From an uncultured Sulfolobales archaeon (lineage in GTDB: Archaea > Thermoproteota > Thermoprotei_A > Sulfolobales > NBVN01): a DNA stretch of 58,337 nt. Both the position numbers and the translations under genes were made by a program. Under the pieces are notes generated by a model, which made no database searches, was not told the DNA's origin, and was given only the letters and a program-made list of their open reading frames with translations. The stretch covers positions 1-58,337 of the forward strand of contig CALKCU010000037.1 of assembly GCA_938083005.1 (NCBI GenBank), read 5' to 3'. Below, piece after piece: positions 16,836 to 25,809 of this stretch; position 1 is the first letter of the stretch; the number at the start of each line of letters is the position of its first letter.

Positions 16836-19259
16836 TTAGCTAAGCTTCAGGTGCACGCCAGGTCCCATCTCGAAGTCCCAGGTCTCCGGCTTGCCAACAA
16901 CCACCTCCCGGATGTTGTGGAAGTGCTTGACGTCCTCGATCACGTCCCTGAGCTCCTCCGGCAGGTAGAGGACCCCCTCTATCCTCTCGCTCAGTCTCAT
17001 CCCCCTCTCCTTCTTCCACTTCCAGACGGCTGAGTTGAGCTCGACGACCCTCTCCATCAGCCTCGGGTCTCCCCCCTCGTCCCCCAGGTCCTCCTCGGTG
17101 AGCCTCCCCCTCGCTACGGGTCCCCCCTCTACGGACCTCCACACGTAGTCGCAGACGAACGGCATTATCGGGGAGAGGAGCTTGAGCGAGAGCCTGAGGA
17201 CCCTGTACAGAGTGTGGACCGCGCCCGCTACCTCGGCATCTTTGAAACCGGCTCTCCTGTAGACCCTCGGCTTCACCATCTCGACGTAGCTCGAGGCGAA
17301 GACGTCCCAGACGAGGTGGTAGAGCTTCAGTGTGGGTTCGTAAACGTCGAGCCTCCCGTAGGCCTCCGCCACCTCCCTCGCCACTCTCGCGGCGTAGGCT
17401 ATCATGGCTCTGTCGAGGGGTCTGAGCGATATCCCGCTCCTCGGCTCCTCGAATGAGGTGACGAACCTGGCTATGTTGACTATCTTGGTAGCGAACAGGA
17501 GCCCCGACCTCACGGTGGCCTCGGACCACCTGTAGTCACTCCCCAGCTTGCTGGCCACGGCCGACCAGAACCTGAACGCGTCGGCCCCGTACCGCTCCAG
17601 GTAGGGCTCCGGGTATATCACGTTGCCCAGGGACTTGTGCATAGCCCTCCCCTTCTCGTCCAACCCCATGCCGGTTATCCTGACCCACCTGAAGGGGGCT
17701 CTGCCGGTCAGCAGCCAGGTCCTCAGGGTCGTGTAGTAGAGCCAGGTCCTGATTATGTCGTAGCCCTGGGGTCTCACGGCCTTGGAGAGGGCCTTGATCG
17801 CCACGTCGGGCTTCTCGAGCCAGTTCACCACGTAGAGCACCGTCACGGAGGAGTCGAACCACGTATCGAAGACCCTGGACTCGCCGACTATCGCGTCCCT
17901 CGGTGCTCCGCAGGACGGGCAGGAGTCCACTGGAGGCAGCTCTTTCCACGGTCTTACGTACCTTCCGGGCTCCGGGAGTATCGCGTGGCCACACCTGGCG
18001 CACGTCCATATCGGGAGCTCTGTTCCGTAGTACCTGGTCCTCGAGATGGGCCAATCCATGGCCAGGGACCTGACCCAGAGGTCCAACTTCTCCTTGTGCT
18101 CGACTGGGTAGAACTCCATGGAGTCGGCTACTCTCAACACGTCGTCCTTGAAGTCCAGCTGCCTCAGGAAGTACTCCTCGACGTGGATTATCTCGACCGG
18201 GGTCTTGCACCTCCAGCAGACCGGGACCTCGTGAACTACCTCCTCCTCCTTGACTAGGAGGCCCTCTCCCCTAAGCATCTCCGCGATCCTCTGCCTGGCC
18301 TCGGCCACCCTGAGCCCCCTCAGGGGCCCCGCGAGCTCGCTCATGGTCCCGCCCTTCTCCACGACTACCCTGGGCTGTATGCCCTGCTCCTTGAAGAATA
18401 TGAGGTCCCTGACGTCCCCGTAGGAGCACATCATGGCGAGCCCGGTCCCGTACTCCGGCCTAGCCATCTCGTGGGCCAGTATCGGGACGGCGTGCCCGTA
18501 TACCGGGACGACCGCGTGTTTGCCCTCTAGGTGCTTGTAGCGCTCGTCCCTCGGGTTGTAGATAACCGCACCGCACGCGGCGAGGAGCTCCGGCCTCGTC
18601 GTGGCTATCACTATATCCTCACCGGTCTCGAGAACCCTGAACTTTACGTAGTAGAGCCTCCCCTCCTCCTTCACGAAGTCTATCTCAGCCTCAGCTAGGG
18701 AGGTCCTACACCTGGGGCACCACTGAACAGGCTTGACGTCTCTGTAGACCAGCCCGCGCTTCCACATCTCTATGAAGGTCGCTTGGGTCATCGCTCTGTA
18801 CCTAGGCGAGTCCGTGCCCTCGCGCCAGTAGTCGAAGAGGCAGCCGAGCCTTTTCCACACTCTCACCAGGGCTTCCTCGTTCTCGTCGAGGAGCTTGGAG
18901 ACGAGCTTCAGGAAGGCCTCTCGACCCTCGGGGGTCCTCGCCATCTCGTGAGCCACTATGCTGTAGGCCTTCTCGGCCGCCACCTCGGCCGGGAGGCCGT
19001 TCCTGTCCGCGTAGAACGGGACCAGGACCTTGTAACCGAGCAGCCTGAGCGCCCTCGCCACCATGTCTATCTGAGCGTAGTGAGCCGCTTGGGCTACCCC
19101 CCAGGGGCCCGAGGGGTACGGCGGGGGCGTGTCTATTACCACGTAGTCCTCGTCTAACGCGAGGTCGACCTCCTCCCTGTACAGCCCCTCCCTCTCCCAC
19201 AGCTCTAGGAGCTCTAGCTCGTACTCAGGCCTCCACCTGATGATCTCGACCCTGCCCAT
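16836..19259 (-). CDS. valS: Valyl-tRNA synthetase
   Basis: This class Ia synthetase of 807 residues is typical in length for archaeal ValRS. It has DTPPPYPSG near residue 43, a zinc-type CPRCRTSLAEAEI in the editing-domain linker, a CP1 editing segment (IATTRPELLAACGAV), CWRCKTPVE and a second CARCGH...CPSCGAP pair. Both class I signatures are divergent: the HIGH region reads GPWGVAQAAH (about 51-60) and the KMSKS loop reads MHKSLGN (from 540). ATG 19259 has GGGGGAGAGG just upstream and a TATA box about 36 nt away, so the 11-codon longer frame is rejected. LeuRS and IleRS are less likely from overall sequence, but no alignment was run. Confidence 0.88.
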   Translation of the reverse strand: MGRVEIIRWRPEYELELLELWEREGLYREEVDLALDEDYVVIDTPPPYPSGPWGVAQAAHYAQIDMVARALRLLGYKVLVPFYADRNGLPAEVAAEKAYSIVAHEMARTPEGREAFLKLVSKLLDENEEALVRVWKRLGCLFDYWREGTDSPRYRAMTQATFIEMWKRGLVYRDVKPVQWCPRCRTSLAEAEIDFVKEEGRLYYVKFRVLETGEDIVIATTRPELLAACGAVIYNPRDERYKHLEGKHAVVPVYGHAVPILAHEMARPEYGTGLAMMCSYGDVRDLIFFKEQGIQPRVVVEKGGTMSELAGPLRGLRVAEARQRIAEMLRGEGLLVKEEEVVHEVPVCWRCKTPVEIIHVEEYFLRQLDFKDDVLRVADSMEFYPVEHKEKLDLWVRSLAMDWPISRTRYYGTELPIWTCARCGHAILPEPGRYVRPWKELPPVDSCPSCGAPRDAIVGESRVFDTWFDSSVTVLYVVNWLEKPDVAIKALSKAVRPQGYDIIRTWLYYTTLRTWLLTGRAPFRWVRITGMGLDEKGRAMHKSLGNVIYPEPYLERYGADAFRFWSAVASKLGSDYRWSEATVRSGLLFATKIVNIARFVTSFEEPRSGISLRPLDRAMIAYAARVAREVAEAYGRLDVYEPTLKLYHLVWDVFASSYVEMVKPRVYRRAGFKDAEVAGAVHTLYRVLRLSLKLLSPIMPFVCDYVWRSVEGGPVARGRLTEEDLGDEGGDPRLMERVVELNSAVWKWKKERGMRLSERIEGVLYLPEELRDVIEDVKHFHNIREVVVGKPETWDFEMGPGVHLKLS

Positions 19260-19288
19260 GCCTCTCCCCCGAGGAGCACCAGGTCGTA

Positions 19289-19298
19289 GCATATAAAC
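19289..19298 (-). promoter_or_regulatory. TATA box of valS
   Basis: Minus-strand GTTTATATGC is centred about 36 nt upstream of ATG 19259, leaving room for a roughly 10-nt leader carrying the GGGGGAGAGG ribosome-binding site. Confidence 0.65.
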
Positions 19299-19340
19299 AT
19301 GCCCCGGCGAGCGGAGCCGGGGAGACCCCGAGGGGGTCTC

Positions 19341-19625
19341 TCAGATGAGCGTCCTCGTAACGTACTCCACGTCTACGGAGCTAACCCCCTCTACGCTGCT
19401 CAGGATGTTCTCTAGCTCGTAGGTCCCTCCCTCGTAGTCCTCGGGCATCGCCAGGTAGAGCCTCAGGCCGTAGAGCCCGAAGGCTATGTAGAACCTCTCG
19501 CTCCTCAGTATCTCGTAGTGGGGCGGCAGGGACGCCTTGATCCTCTCGAGGAGCTCGTCGAGGTCCACCTCACTGCCCTCCGGGTTGACCCTGACCGCCA
19601 GGACGACCCTGCCCACTCCCACCAC
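19341..19625 (-). CDS. ef1b: Translation elongation factor aEF-1 beta
   Basis: This 94-residue protein matches the archaeal EF-1 beta guanine-exchange domain in size and pattern: a beta-alpha-beta-beta-alpha-beta fold with VGRVVLAVRVNPEG at the start, YIAFGLYGLRLY in the middle and the terminal VEGVSSVDVEYVTR. It reloads aEF-1 alpha with GTP. It begins directly after the stop of the zinc-ribbon gene upstream with no intergenic base. The next gene downstream is valS, but that has its own promoter. Confidence 0.93.
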   Translation of the reverse strand: MVGVGRVVLAVRVNPEGSEVDLDELLERIKASLPPHYEILRSERFYIAFGLYGLRLYLAMPEDYEGGTYELENILSSVEGVSSVDVEYVTRTLI

Positions 19626-19835
19626 CTAGGGACCCTCGAACCCGCAGGACGGGCACCTATAGGGAGCGCCGAGCTTTCTGCACTTCTCGCAGCGCCATAC
19701 GAGGACCCTCCCGCAGTTCGGGCAGTAGAACCTGGTGGCTCTCGAGTAAGGCTCTATCAGCTTTCCACAGCTGCTGCACGCGGGGGGGTTGCACGCGTCT
19801 ACCACTGCCGGCGCCCTCTCGGTCACGGTCCCCAT
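19626..19835 (-). CDS. COG2888 zinc-ribbon protein (translation-associated)
   Basis: This 69-residue protein has four Cys pairs, CSSC, CPNC, CEKC and CPSC, enough for two zinc sites. It matches the archaeal family of predicted RNA-binding zinc ribbons (COG2888; HVO_2753-like) that commonly sits immediately upstream of aEF-1 beta, as here. ATG 19835 is preceded by GGGGACGGAG and a TATA box 33 nt upstream. A role in translation is inferred from the conserved pairing; its molecular target is unknown. Confidence 0.88.
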   Translation of the reverse strand: MGTVTERAPAVVDACNPPACSSCGKLIEPYSRATRFYCPNCGRVLVWRCEKCRKLGAPYRCPSCGFEGP

Positions 19836-19863
19836 CTCCGTCCCCTAGACCAGCTACCGCGAG

Positions 19864-19872
19864 CATATAAGC
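19864..19872 (-). promoter_or_regulatory. TATA box of the zinc-ribbon/aEF-1 beta operon
   Basis: Minus-strand GCTTATATG lies 33 nt upstream of ATG 19835 and ends 2 nt after the stop of the TatD-like gene, so this promoter separates the two operons. Confidence 0.65.
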
Positions 19873-19873
19873 G

Positions 19874-20722
19874 CTAGGTGACGACTCCGTAGAACGTCGA
19901 CGGGTTCTCCAGGAGTACCTTCTCCGAGCACCTACTCGCGAGGCGCCCCTCCTCGACGGCCCTCAGAACCTCGCGCCCTATCTCCCACGGGTACATGACG
20001 ACCCCGGGCCTCCTCGGGTCGTCCAGGTAGTCGCTCTCGACCAGCACGTTGGAGCACTCGGAGCCGAGCTCTCCGACGACCCGCGACCTCCCCACGACAC
20101 TCACGTAGAACCCCTCCTCCGCGTAGAGGCGGGCTTGGGAGGGGGGTACGTGGTGAGCCAGCACTCTCCAGCGCGGTATCCCCGCTCTGTCCGTGAAGAG
20201 CTTCAGGCCGCCGAGGGTCAGAAGCCCGGCGTTCTCGCTATGCACGTGGACCACTCCGCCCACGTCCTTGGCTACCTCCAGCGCCCTCACGAGCAGGAGC
20301 TCGTTAGCGGCCCAGGACTCGGGCACCGTTGGGAAGTGAGGCCTCCCGAATTCGCCGAGCCCGTCCAGGAGCCCCTCCCTTAGGAGGCTCTCGAGCCTCC
20401 TCATATACCCCTTCTCGAGCTCCCGGTAGACCGTGGCCGGGTCTCTCGAGGACCTGAGGAGCTTGTCGACAGTCGCTGGGTGGAGCCCGCCCAGGCATAG
20501 GACTCCGCCGTACTCCCTCCTGACCCTGTCGCACAGGTTGGCGTGGGCCTCCAGGGACCTAGCGACCCCCTCCAGGCTGTCGCTCAGACCGTAGCTGCCC
20601 GGGCTGAGCTGCACGAGTGCTATGAGCCCCCCGCCGGCCGCTCTGAACCTCCTGACGACCTCGCCGTAGCCTAGACCGACCACTGACGCGTGGGCATGCG
20701 CGTCCGCGAACCGGTCGACCAC
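19874..20722 (-). CDS. TatD-like metal-dependent hydrolase (COG1099)
   Basis: This 282-residue TIM-barrel hydrolase has the first metal pair in DAHAH (about 7-11), a histidine in GLHPAT, VHVHSENAG, LAHHV, and the acid in LVESDYLDDPRRPG. The combination fits the archaeal COG1099 branch of the amidohydrolase/TatD superfamily rather than classical TatD DNases. GTG 20722 lies 17 nt after the pyrG stop, so it is probably in a pyrG operon. The substrate is unknown: nuclease or phosphoesterase activity would be the family expectation. Confidence 0.83.
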   Translation of the reverse strand: MVDRFADAHAHASVVGLGYGEVVRRFRAAGGGLIALVQLSPGSYGLSDSLEGVARSLEAHANLCDRVRREYGGVLCLGGLHPATVDKLLRSSRDPATVYRELEKGYMRRLESLLREGLLDGLGEFGRPHFPTVPESWAANELLLVRALEVAKDVGGVVHVHSENAGLLTLGGLKLFTDRAGIPRWRVLAHHVPPSQARLYAEEGFYVSVVGRSRVVGELGSECSNVLVESDYLDDPRRPGVVMYPWEIGREVLRAVEEGRLASRCSEKVLLENPSTFYGVVT

Positions 20723-20739
20723 GCCGTCCCACCGGGGCC

Positions 20740-22338
20740 CTAGCTCCGCGCGAGAGACCTCAGGAACTCGACGAAGACCGGGGACGGCCTGAGGGGCCTG
20801 CTCTTGAACTCCGGGTGGGCCTGGGTACCGTAGTAGAACCGGTGGCCCACCAGCTCCATGATCTCTACGTAGCCCTCGGGGCTCGCACCGCTTACCCTAT
20901 AGCCCGATGCCTCGAACTTGTCGAGATAGCGCGGATTGACGTGGTACCTGTGTCTATGGCGCTCGTAGACGAGGTCGGTGCCGTATATCCTGTGGGCCAG
21001 AGTCCCCCTGACGATCCTTATCGGTAGAGCCCCCAACCTCATAGATCCCCCCTTGACCTCCAGGAGCTTCTGCTCCTCCAGTAGGTCCACGACCGGGTGA
21101 GGAGTGTTCGGGTCGACCTCGGTAGTGTTAGCCTTGTCTAGACCTAGGACACTTCTCGCGAACTCCACGAGCATTAGCTGAAGCCCGAAGCATATGCCTA
21201 GCACGGGCTTCCCCCTCTCCCTCAGGGCCCTGATCGCCTCGATCTTGCCCCCTACCCCCCTTGCTCCGAAACCGGGGAGTATCACGGCACCGTCGGCAGA
21301 GTCCGCGACGCTCTCGACGTCCAGCTTGCCCAGCTCCACGTCCGTCGACTCTACCCACACGAGCTCGGGTCTGAGCCCCAGATGGGCCCCGGCGTGCTTC
21401 AGGGCCTCGATTATAGAGAGATAGCTGTCGCGGAGACTCGTATACTTCCCGACCATCGCTATCTTCACGGTCTTCGAGGCGCTCCTGTACCTCTCGACGA
21501 ACTCCAGCCACTCACCCAGGTCTGGGGACCTGTACTCCAGCCCAAGCTTCCGAGCGAGGACCCTATCGAGCCCCTGCTCCATGAGCACTCTGGGCACGTC
21601 GTATACCGGGTCGACGTCGTAGCTGTTCACGATCTCGTCGATCCTGACGTTGCCGAAGAGGGCCAGCTTCCTCCTAGCCTCGGGACCGATAGGCTTCTCG
21701 GACCTGGCCACTATAATGTCGGGCTGGATACCGATCCTCCTGAGCTCCTGGAAGCTGTGCTGAGCCGGCTTGGTCTTAAGCTCCCCGGTCGTCGAGAGCC
21801 TCGGTACCAGGACCACGTGGACGAAAACGACGTTCGCGGGCCCCTCCTCCAGCCTCATCTGCCTGGCCGCCTCCAGGAAGGGGAGGCCCTCTATGTCGCC
21901 AACGGTACCCCCTATCTCGACGAGAACCACGTCGGCCGAGGTCCTCTTCGCTATCTCCGCTATCTCGGCCTTTATCTCGTCGGTCACGTGAGGGATTATC
22001 TGGACGGTCTGGCCCAGGTACTCGCCCCTCCTCTCCTTGGTTATGACCCTCAGATACACCTTGCCCGTCGTCATGTTGTGGTCCTTGCTAAGGTCGACAT
22101 CGAGGAACCTCTCGTAGTGACCGAGGTCGAGGTCCGTCTCGCCCCCGTCTTCGGTAACGAAGACCTCTCCGTGCATGTAGGGATTCATGGTCCCCGCGTC
22201 CACGTTCACGTAGGGGTCTATCTTCACAGCGGTCACGGAGTTGCCCATACCCTTGAGCAGCAGCCCTATCGAGGCGGTGGTGATCCCCTTGCCTAGCCCT
22301 GAGAGAACGCCACCGGTCACGAAGACGTACTTGGTCAC
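20740..22338 (-). CDS. pyrG: CTP synthase
   Basis: This 532-residue enzyme makes CTP from UTP using glutamine and ATP. The synthase domain starts with [14 protein letters not shown] (6-19) and contains [13 protein letters not shown] and the [10 protein letters not shown] loop (141-150). The class I glutaminase domain has the nucleophile C383 in GICFGLQL and the His-Glu pair in AHPEFKS near the C-terminus. The length is normal and no residue is missing. It starts at GTG 22338, about 34 nt from a TATA box shared with the divergent unknown gene. Confidence 0.97.
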   Translation of the reverse strand: MTKYVFVTGGVLSGLGKGITTASIGLLLKGMGNSVTAVKIDPYVNVDAGTMNPYMHGEVFVTEDGGETDLDLGHYERFLDVDLSKDHNMTTGKVYLRVITKERRGEYLGQTVQIIPHVTDEIKAEIAEIAKRTSADVVLVEIGGTVGDIEGLPFLEAARQMRLEEGPANVVFVHVVLVPRLSTTGELKTKPAQHSFQELRRIGIQPDIIVARSEKPIGPEARRKLALFGNVRIDEIVNSYDVDPVYDVPRVLMEQGLDRVLARKLGLEYRSPDLGEWLEFVERYRSASKTVKIAMVGKYTSLRDSYLSIIEALKHAGAHLGLRPELVWVESTDVELGKLDVESVADSADGAVILPGFGARGVGGKIEAIRALRERGKPVLGICFGLQLMLVEFARSVLGLDKANTTEVDPNTPHPVVDLLEEQKLLEVKGGSMRLGALPIRIVRGTLAHRIYGTDLVYERHRHRYHVNPRYLDKFEASGYRVSGASPEGYVEIMELVGHRFYYGTQAHPEFKSRPLRPSPVFVEFLRSLARS

Positions 22339-22365
22339 TCGCCCGCGCTAGACTCTACGTAGGAC

Positions 22366-22377
22366 AAACTTAAAAGC
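22366..22377. promoter_or_regulatory. Shared TATA region between pyrG and an unknown gene
   Basis: AAACTTAAAAGC can serve as a TATA box on either strand: it is about 34 nt from GTG 22338 (minus) and about 39 nt from GTG 22411 (plus). The plus-strand gene also has GGAGG directly before its start. Confidence 0.5.
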
Positions 22378-22410
22378 ACTTGCCCACCGGTACCTGCCGG
22401 TGGGTCGGAG

Positions 22411-22929
22411 GTGAGCTTCAGGAACGCGCTAGAGGCCGTCGAGCGCCGCGTCGAGCGCTTTGGCGAGCTCAGGGATAGGACCGCGGGGAGTCTGCCCAAG
22501 AGCAGAGCCGCGGTCTTCGACTCGGTGCACGAGCTACTCAGCAAGGTCGCTCTGATTCTCAGAGTGTTGTCGCTACTGGAGTCCTCCCCGGGCCAGGACG
22601 CGGTATACGGGAGGCTCTGCGGCGGCGTGATCGCGAGGGCGAGCGGCGAGGTCGCGTTCGTGAAGCTCAGACCCCTCAGGGCCGTATCATACTCTCACGA
22701 GCGCGGCGTCGTCAGGCTATCCTACGGGAACGTCTCGGTCGAGGTAGGGGGTGACGAGATCAAGGTCTCGCTCGGGAGGCTGAGCCGGGGCTTCCGCTAC
22801 ACCGACCCCGCCGACCTAGCCAACAATGCGGCAGTGTACGGAGCCCTCCTGAGTAAGGTGATCGTGGTACCCGACGAGCTCCTGAGGACCCTGGTCCCGT
22901 GCGCCAAGTCTGTCGGTGTAAAGCTGTGA
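22411..22929 (+). CDS. Hypothetical protein, no recognised family
   Basis: This 172-residue protein is one I do not recognise. The first 60 residues are charged and helical (AVERRVERFGELRDR), likely a coiled-coil or helical bundle. The remainder looks alpha/beta, with RLSYGNVSVEVGGDEIKVSL suggesting a small beta-sheet. There is no signal peptide or membrane segment, and two cysteines. GGAGG sits right before GTG 22411, and purine-rich codon use matches neighbouring real genes, supporting expression. It lies between pyrG (divergent) and rps7 (same strand, own promoter), which suggests a cytoplasmic housekeeping role without proving it. Confidence 0.7.
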   Translation: MSFRNALEAVERRVERFGELRDRTAGSLPKSRAAVFDSVHELLSKVALILRVLSLLESSPGQDAVYGRLCGGVIARASGEVAFVKLRPLRAVSYSHERGVVRLSYGNVSVEVGGDEIKVSLGRLSRGFRYTDPADLANNAAVYGALLSKVIVVPDELLRTLVPCAKSVGVKL

Positions 22930-22930
22930 A

Positions 22931-22940
22931 GCTTAAAAGC
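22931..22940 (+). promoter_or_regulatory. TATA box of rps7
   Basis: GCTTAAAAGC begins one base after the upstream stop and lies about 34 nt before ATG 22970. This indicates that rps7 has its own promoter. Confidence 0.65.
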
Positions 22941-22969
22941 CGCATCGCCTCTAGCGGTGAGGCAGCGGC

Positions 22970-23563
22970 ATGAGCGGGGAAAAGGCCGTCGTAGTCCCGG
23001 CCGAGATAAAGCTGTTCGGCAAGTGGAGCTACACGAACGTCCAGACTAGGGACCCGAGCCTAAAGAAGTACATATGCCTTAAGCCCTACTACGTCCCCCA
23101 CACGAGCGGGAGGCACGAGCATAGGAGGTTCGGGAAGGCCGAGGTCCCCATAGTCGAGAGGCTTATGAACAAGCTGATGAGGCCCGGGAGGAACACCGGC
23201 AAGAAGCACCTGGCCTACAACATCGTGAAGCTAGCGTTCGACCTGGTGTACGAGAGGACGGGCGAGAACCCGATCCAGGTGCTGGTCAGGGCCGTGGAGA
23301 ATAGCGCACCGAGGGAGGAAACGACGCGGATAATGTACGGAGGGATAATATACCACGTCGCGGTGGACGTGTCCCCGCTCAGGAGGATAGATCTGGCCCT
23401 CAGGTTCATAACCGAGGGGGCCAGAGCGGCCGCCTTTAGGTCCGCGAAGCACATAGCGGAGTGCCTCGCTGACGAGATAATAATGGCAGCTAAGGGCGAC
23501 CCTAGGAGCTACGCCATTTCTAGGAAGGAGGAGATAGAGAGGATAGCGCTGAGCTCTAGGTAA
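22970..23563 (+). CDS. rps7: 30S ribosomal protein S7
   Basis: This 197-residue S7 organises the 3' major domain of 16S rRNA and contacts the E-site tRNA. Conserved features are [48 protein letters not shown], and the C-terminal [16 protein letters not shown]. Residues past 185 form the basic tail. The length is typical of archaeal S7. It is not next to S12 or EF-2/EF-1 alpha as in the classical str operon; here it stands alone behind its own TATA box. Confidence 0.96.
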   Translation: MSGEKAVVVPAEIKLFGKWSYTNVQTRDPSLKKYICLKPYYVPHTSGRHEHRRFGKAEVPIVERLMNKLMRPGRNTGKKHLAYNIVKLAFDLVYERTGENPIQVLVRAVENSAPREETTRIMYGGIIYHVAVDVSPLRRIDLALRFITEGARAAAFRSAKHIAECLADEIIMAAKGDPRSYAISRKEEIERIALSSR

Positions 23564-23753
23564 GCTCCGGCCTCTTCCGCTCGATACCCGGCCCCTCTCC
23601 TGGGTAGGAGGTGTGGGAGTCGTCGCGCAGTCAGCGGACCCCCCGCTCGTACGCCGACCCCGCGCCGGGGCCGTCTCTTTCGGGCTTATACTCTTTCAAG
23701 CCTCAGCGGGCTGAGCTTTTTAGTTTAGTCCCGAGTACAGCCGGGAATCTCGC
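23564..23753. other. Intergenic region with por operon promoter
   Basis: These 190 bases follow rps7. GCTTTTTAGTTT at 23715-23726 is a good TATA box, about 33 nt before ATG 23754. GCTTATACTCTTTC at about 23686-23699 is a second AT-rich element. I see no tRNA, box C/D or other RNA signature in the rest. Confidence 0.5.
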
Positions 23754-24302
23754 ATGCTGACGGAGATCAGATGGCATGGGAGAGGGGGGCTGGGCGTTGT
23801 AACGGCTGCCGAGCTCGTCGCCTACGCATCCATACTGAAGGGTTACTACGCCCTAGCGTTTCCCGAGTTCGGTGCCGAGAGGAGGGGCGCTCCGGTAACA
23901 GCCTACAATAGGATCTCCGACAGGGTTCTCTCCGACAGGTCGCCCGTTCTCGAGCCGGACATCGTGGTCGTGCTGGACCCCACCATGGTGAGGCGCGAGA
24001 CTCTACGCGGCCTTAAGAGGGGGGGCCTCGTTGTAGCTAACGCGACCAAGAAGCCCCGGGAGCTCGCCGAACTCCTGGGACCCGAGTACAGGTATGCCAC
24101 GGTCGACGCGACGAGGATAGCCCTGGAGATCTTCAGACTACCCATAGTGAACACGGTCATGACCGCGGCCCTGGCGACGGCCGCGGGGATCGTAGACGTA
24201 GACCACCTCCTGGAAGCCGTCAGGGCCAGGTTCAGCGAGAGGGTGGCGAAGCTAAACGAGCTGGCTATAAGGAGAGCGTACGAATCCGTGGAGGTGGCTT
24301 AG
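23754..24302 (+). CDS. porG: 2-oxoacid:ferredoxin oxidoreductase, gamma subunit
   Basis: This 182-residue gamma subunit of a four-subunit pyruvate (or related 2-oxoacid) ferredoxin oxidoreductase has the signature WHGRGGLGVVTAAELVA at the start, then FPEFGAERRGAPV (about 38-50), which binds CoA and contacts the other subunits. It is the first gene of the porGDAB operon and abuts porD with no gap (stop at 24302, GTG at 24303). Pyruvate is the most common substrate for this gene order, but 2-oxoisovalerate cannot be excluded. Confidence 0.92.
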   Translation: MLTEIRWHGRGGLGVVTAAELVAYASILKGYYALAFPEFGAERRGAPVTAYNRISDRVLSDRSPVLEPDIVVVLDPTMVRRETLRGLKRGGLVVANATKKPRELAELLGPEYRYATVDATRIALEIFRLPIVNTVMTAALATAAGIVDVDHLLEAVRARFSERVAKLNELAIRRAYESVEVA

Positions 24303-24620
24303 GTGGCGTCGCTGCCGGGCTGGAGGACCCTACCCCCCGGGGCTGTCATACTGGAGCCCGGCTCCTCGGTCAGGTACAAGACTGCCGACTGGAGGACCCT
24401 GAGGCCGGTCATAGACCAGGAGAAGTGCGTGAGGTGTAGGATATGCTGGACCTACTGCCCGGAGCCCGCGATACTGGAGCTCGAGAAGCCCTACACCGCG
24501 AAGTCGGGCAGGACGTACAGGGTCACGTACGAGATAGACTACGACTACTGCAAGGGCTGCGGTATCTGCGCTGAGGAGTGCCCGGTCAAGGCCATAACCA
24601 TGGTCGAGGAGGTGAGGTGA
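24303..24620 (+). CDS. porD: 2-oxoacid:ferredoxin oxidoreductase, delta (ferredoxin) subunit
   Basis: This 105-residue electron-transfer subunit has two [4Fe-4S] clusters: C42, C45, C48 with C52 in CVRCRICWTYCPE, and C83, C86, C89 with C93 in CKGCGICAEECPV. It passes electrons from the thiamine-bound intermediate to soluble ferredoxin. It directly follows porG. The 3' end GTGAGGTGA runs into the alpha gene, where the expected coupled start codon is problematic (see porA). Confidence 0.95.
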   Translation: MASLPGWRTLPPGAVILEPGSSVRYKTADWRTLRPVIDQEKCVRCRICWTYCPEPAILELEKPYTAKSGRTYRVTYEIDYDYCKGCGICAEECPVKAITMVEEVR

Positions 24621-25809
24621 GACGGGCAAGCTCATCCCCCTGTCGGGCAACTACGCAGTAGCGTACGCGGCCAAGGCCGCAGACGTTGACGTCGTCGCGG
24701 CTTATCCGATAACGCCGCAGACCACCGTGGTGGAGAAGCTGGCGGAGTTCGTGGCCAACGGGGAGCTCGACGCGGAGTTCATCCACGTGGAGTCCGAGCA
24801 CTCGGCCCTCTCGGCCGTGGTCGGAGCCTCGGCCGCTGGCGCCAGGGTCTTCACGGCGACCTCGTCCCAGGGGCTGCTCTTGATGTACGAGATAATGCAC
24901 ATAGCGTCCTCGATAAGGTTGCCCGTAGTCATGAGCATCGCCACCAGAGCCATATCGGCTCCCATAAACATATGGTGCGACCACAGCGACTTCATGGCCG
25001 CCTCGGACTCGGGCTGGATAATGCTCATGGGCATGAACGCTCAGGAGGCGCACGACCTAGTGATAGCAGCCTACAGGATAGCCGAGGACCCGAGAGTGCT
25101 CCTGCCGGTGGCCGTAGGATACGACGGCTTCTGGATATCGCACACCGTAGAGCCCGTATACGTCCTCGAGAAAGAGGAGGCTCTGAGGTACGCTCCCAAG
25201 AGAGTGACCTGGCGCGCGCTCGACCCGGAGAAGCCCGTGACGATGGGTCCGCTGGCTTCCCCGGAGTGGTACTTCGAGTTCAGGGTCCAGCTCCAGAAGG
25301 CTATCGAGGGCTCGAGGGGGGCGATCTCCGAGGCCCTCCGCGAGTTCGGGCAGCACTTCGGGAGGGAGTACAGGGAGGTCGACGGGTTCTACACCGACGA
25401 TGCCGACGTCGTCTTGGTCGCGATGGGGAGCGTCACCGGCACAGCGATACCCTTCGCTGAGGAAGCCAGGAAGGCCGGGCTGAGGGTTGGAGTCGTGAAT
25501 GTCAGGCTCTTCAGACCCTTCCCTGAAGAGGAAGTGTTCAAGCACCTCGAGAACGCAAAGGTCGTCGCGGTGGTGGACAGGGCCATCAACCCCGGGTCAC
25601 CGTTCGTGGGCCCCCTGTACTCGGACGTGGCAGTCACCGCGTTCAAGAGAGGTCTAGACATACCGGTACTCAACTACGTGACCGGGCTGGGCGGCAGGGC
25701 TGTGCTGAGGAGTCACCTGGAGGCCATGGTCAAGCACGCCTACGGGTTCGTCGGGAAGAGAATGCGCGACGTCGAGACGCACTACGGGTTCGTCGGGGTG
25801 AGAGAGTGA
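24619..25809 (+). CDS. porA: 2-oxoacid:ferredoxin oxidoreductase, alpha subunit
   Basis: This is the alpha subunit, with VVAAYPITPQTTVVEKL near its N-terminus and the FIHVESEHSALSAVVGASAAGAR segment typical of PorA. The coordinates mark the open frame, not a start codon: between the in-frame stop at 24613 and GTG 24727 there is no ATG, GTG or TTG, yet this stretch encodes the expected GKLIPLSGNYAVAYAAK and YPITPQT. A GTG at 24617, overlapping the porD stop as GTGA, is in another frame and would join if one base were added in the GGG at about 24623-24625. CTG 24640 is another option. The conventional GTG 24727 would delete the YPITPQT motif. The 3' end overlaps porB by 4 nt. Confidence 0.88.
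   Translation, partial: ETGKLIPLSGNYAVAYAAKAADVDVVAAYPITPQTTVVEKLAEFVANGELDAEFIHVESEHSALSAVVGASAAGARVFTATSSQGLLLMYEIMHIASSIRLPVVMSIATRAISAPINIWCDHSDFMAASDSGWIMLMGMNAQEAHDLVIAAYRIAEDPRVLLPVAVGYDGFWISHTVEPVYVLEKEEALRYAPKRVTWRALDPEKPVTMGPLASPEWYFEFRVQLQKAIEGSRGAISEALREFGQHFGREYREVDGFYTDDADVVLVAMGSVTGTAIPFAEEARKAGLRVGVVNVRLFRPFPEEEVFKHLENAKVVAVVDRAINPGSPFVGPLYSDVAVTAFKRGLDIPVLNYVTGLGGRAVLRSHLEAMVKHAYGFVGKRMRDVETHYGFVGVRE

Noticed and set aside
21382-22296. 304-residue plus-strand frame opposite pyrG
   Set aside because: Antisense to an intact CTP synthase; no recognisable domain.
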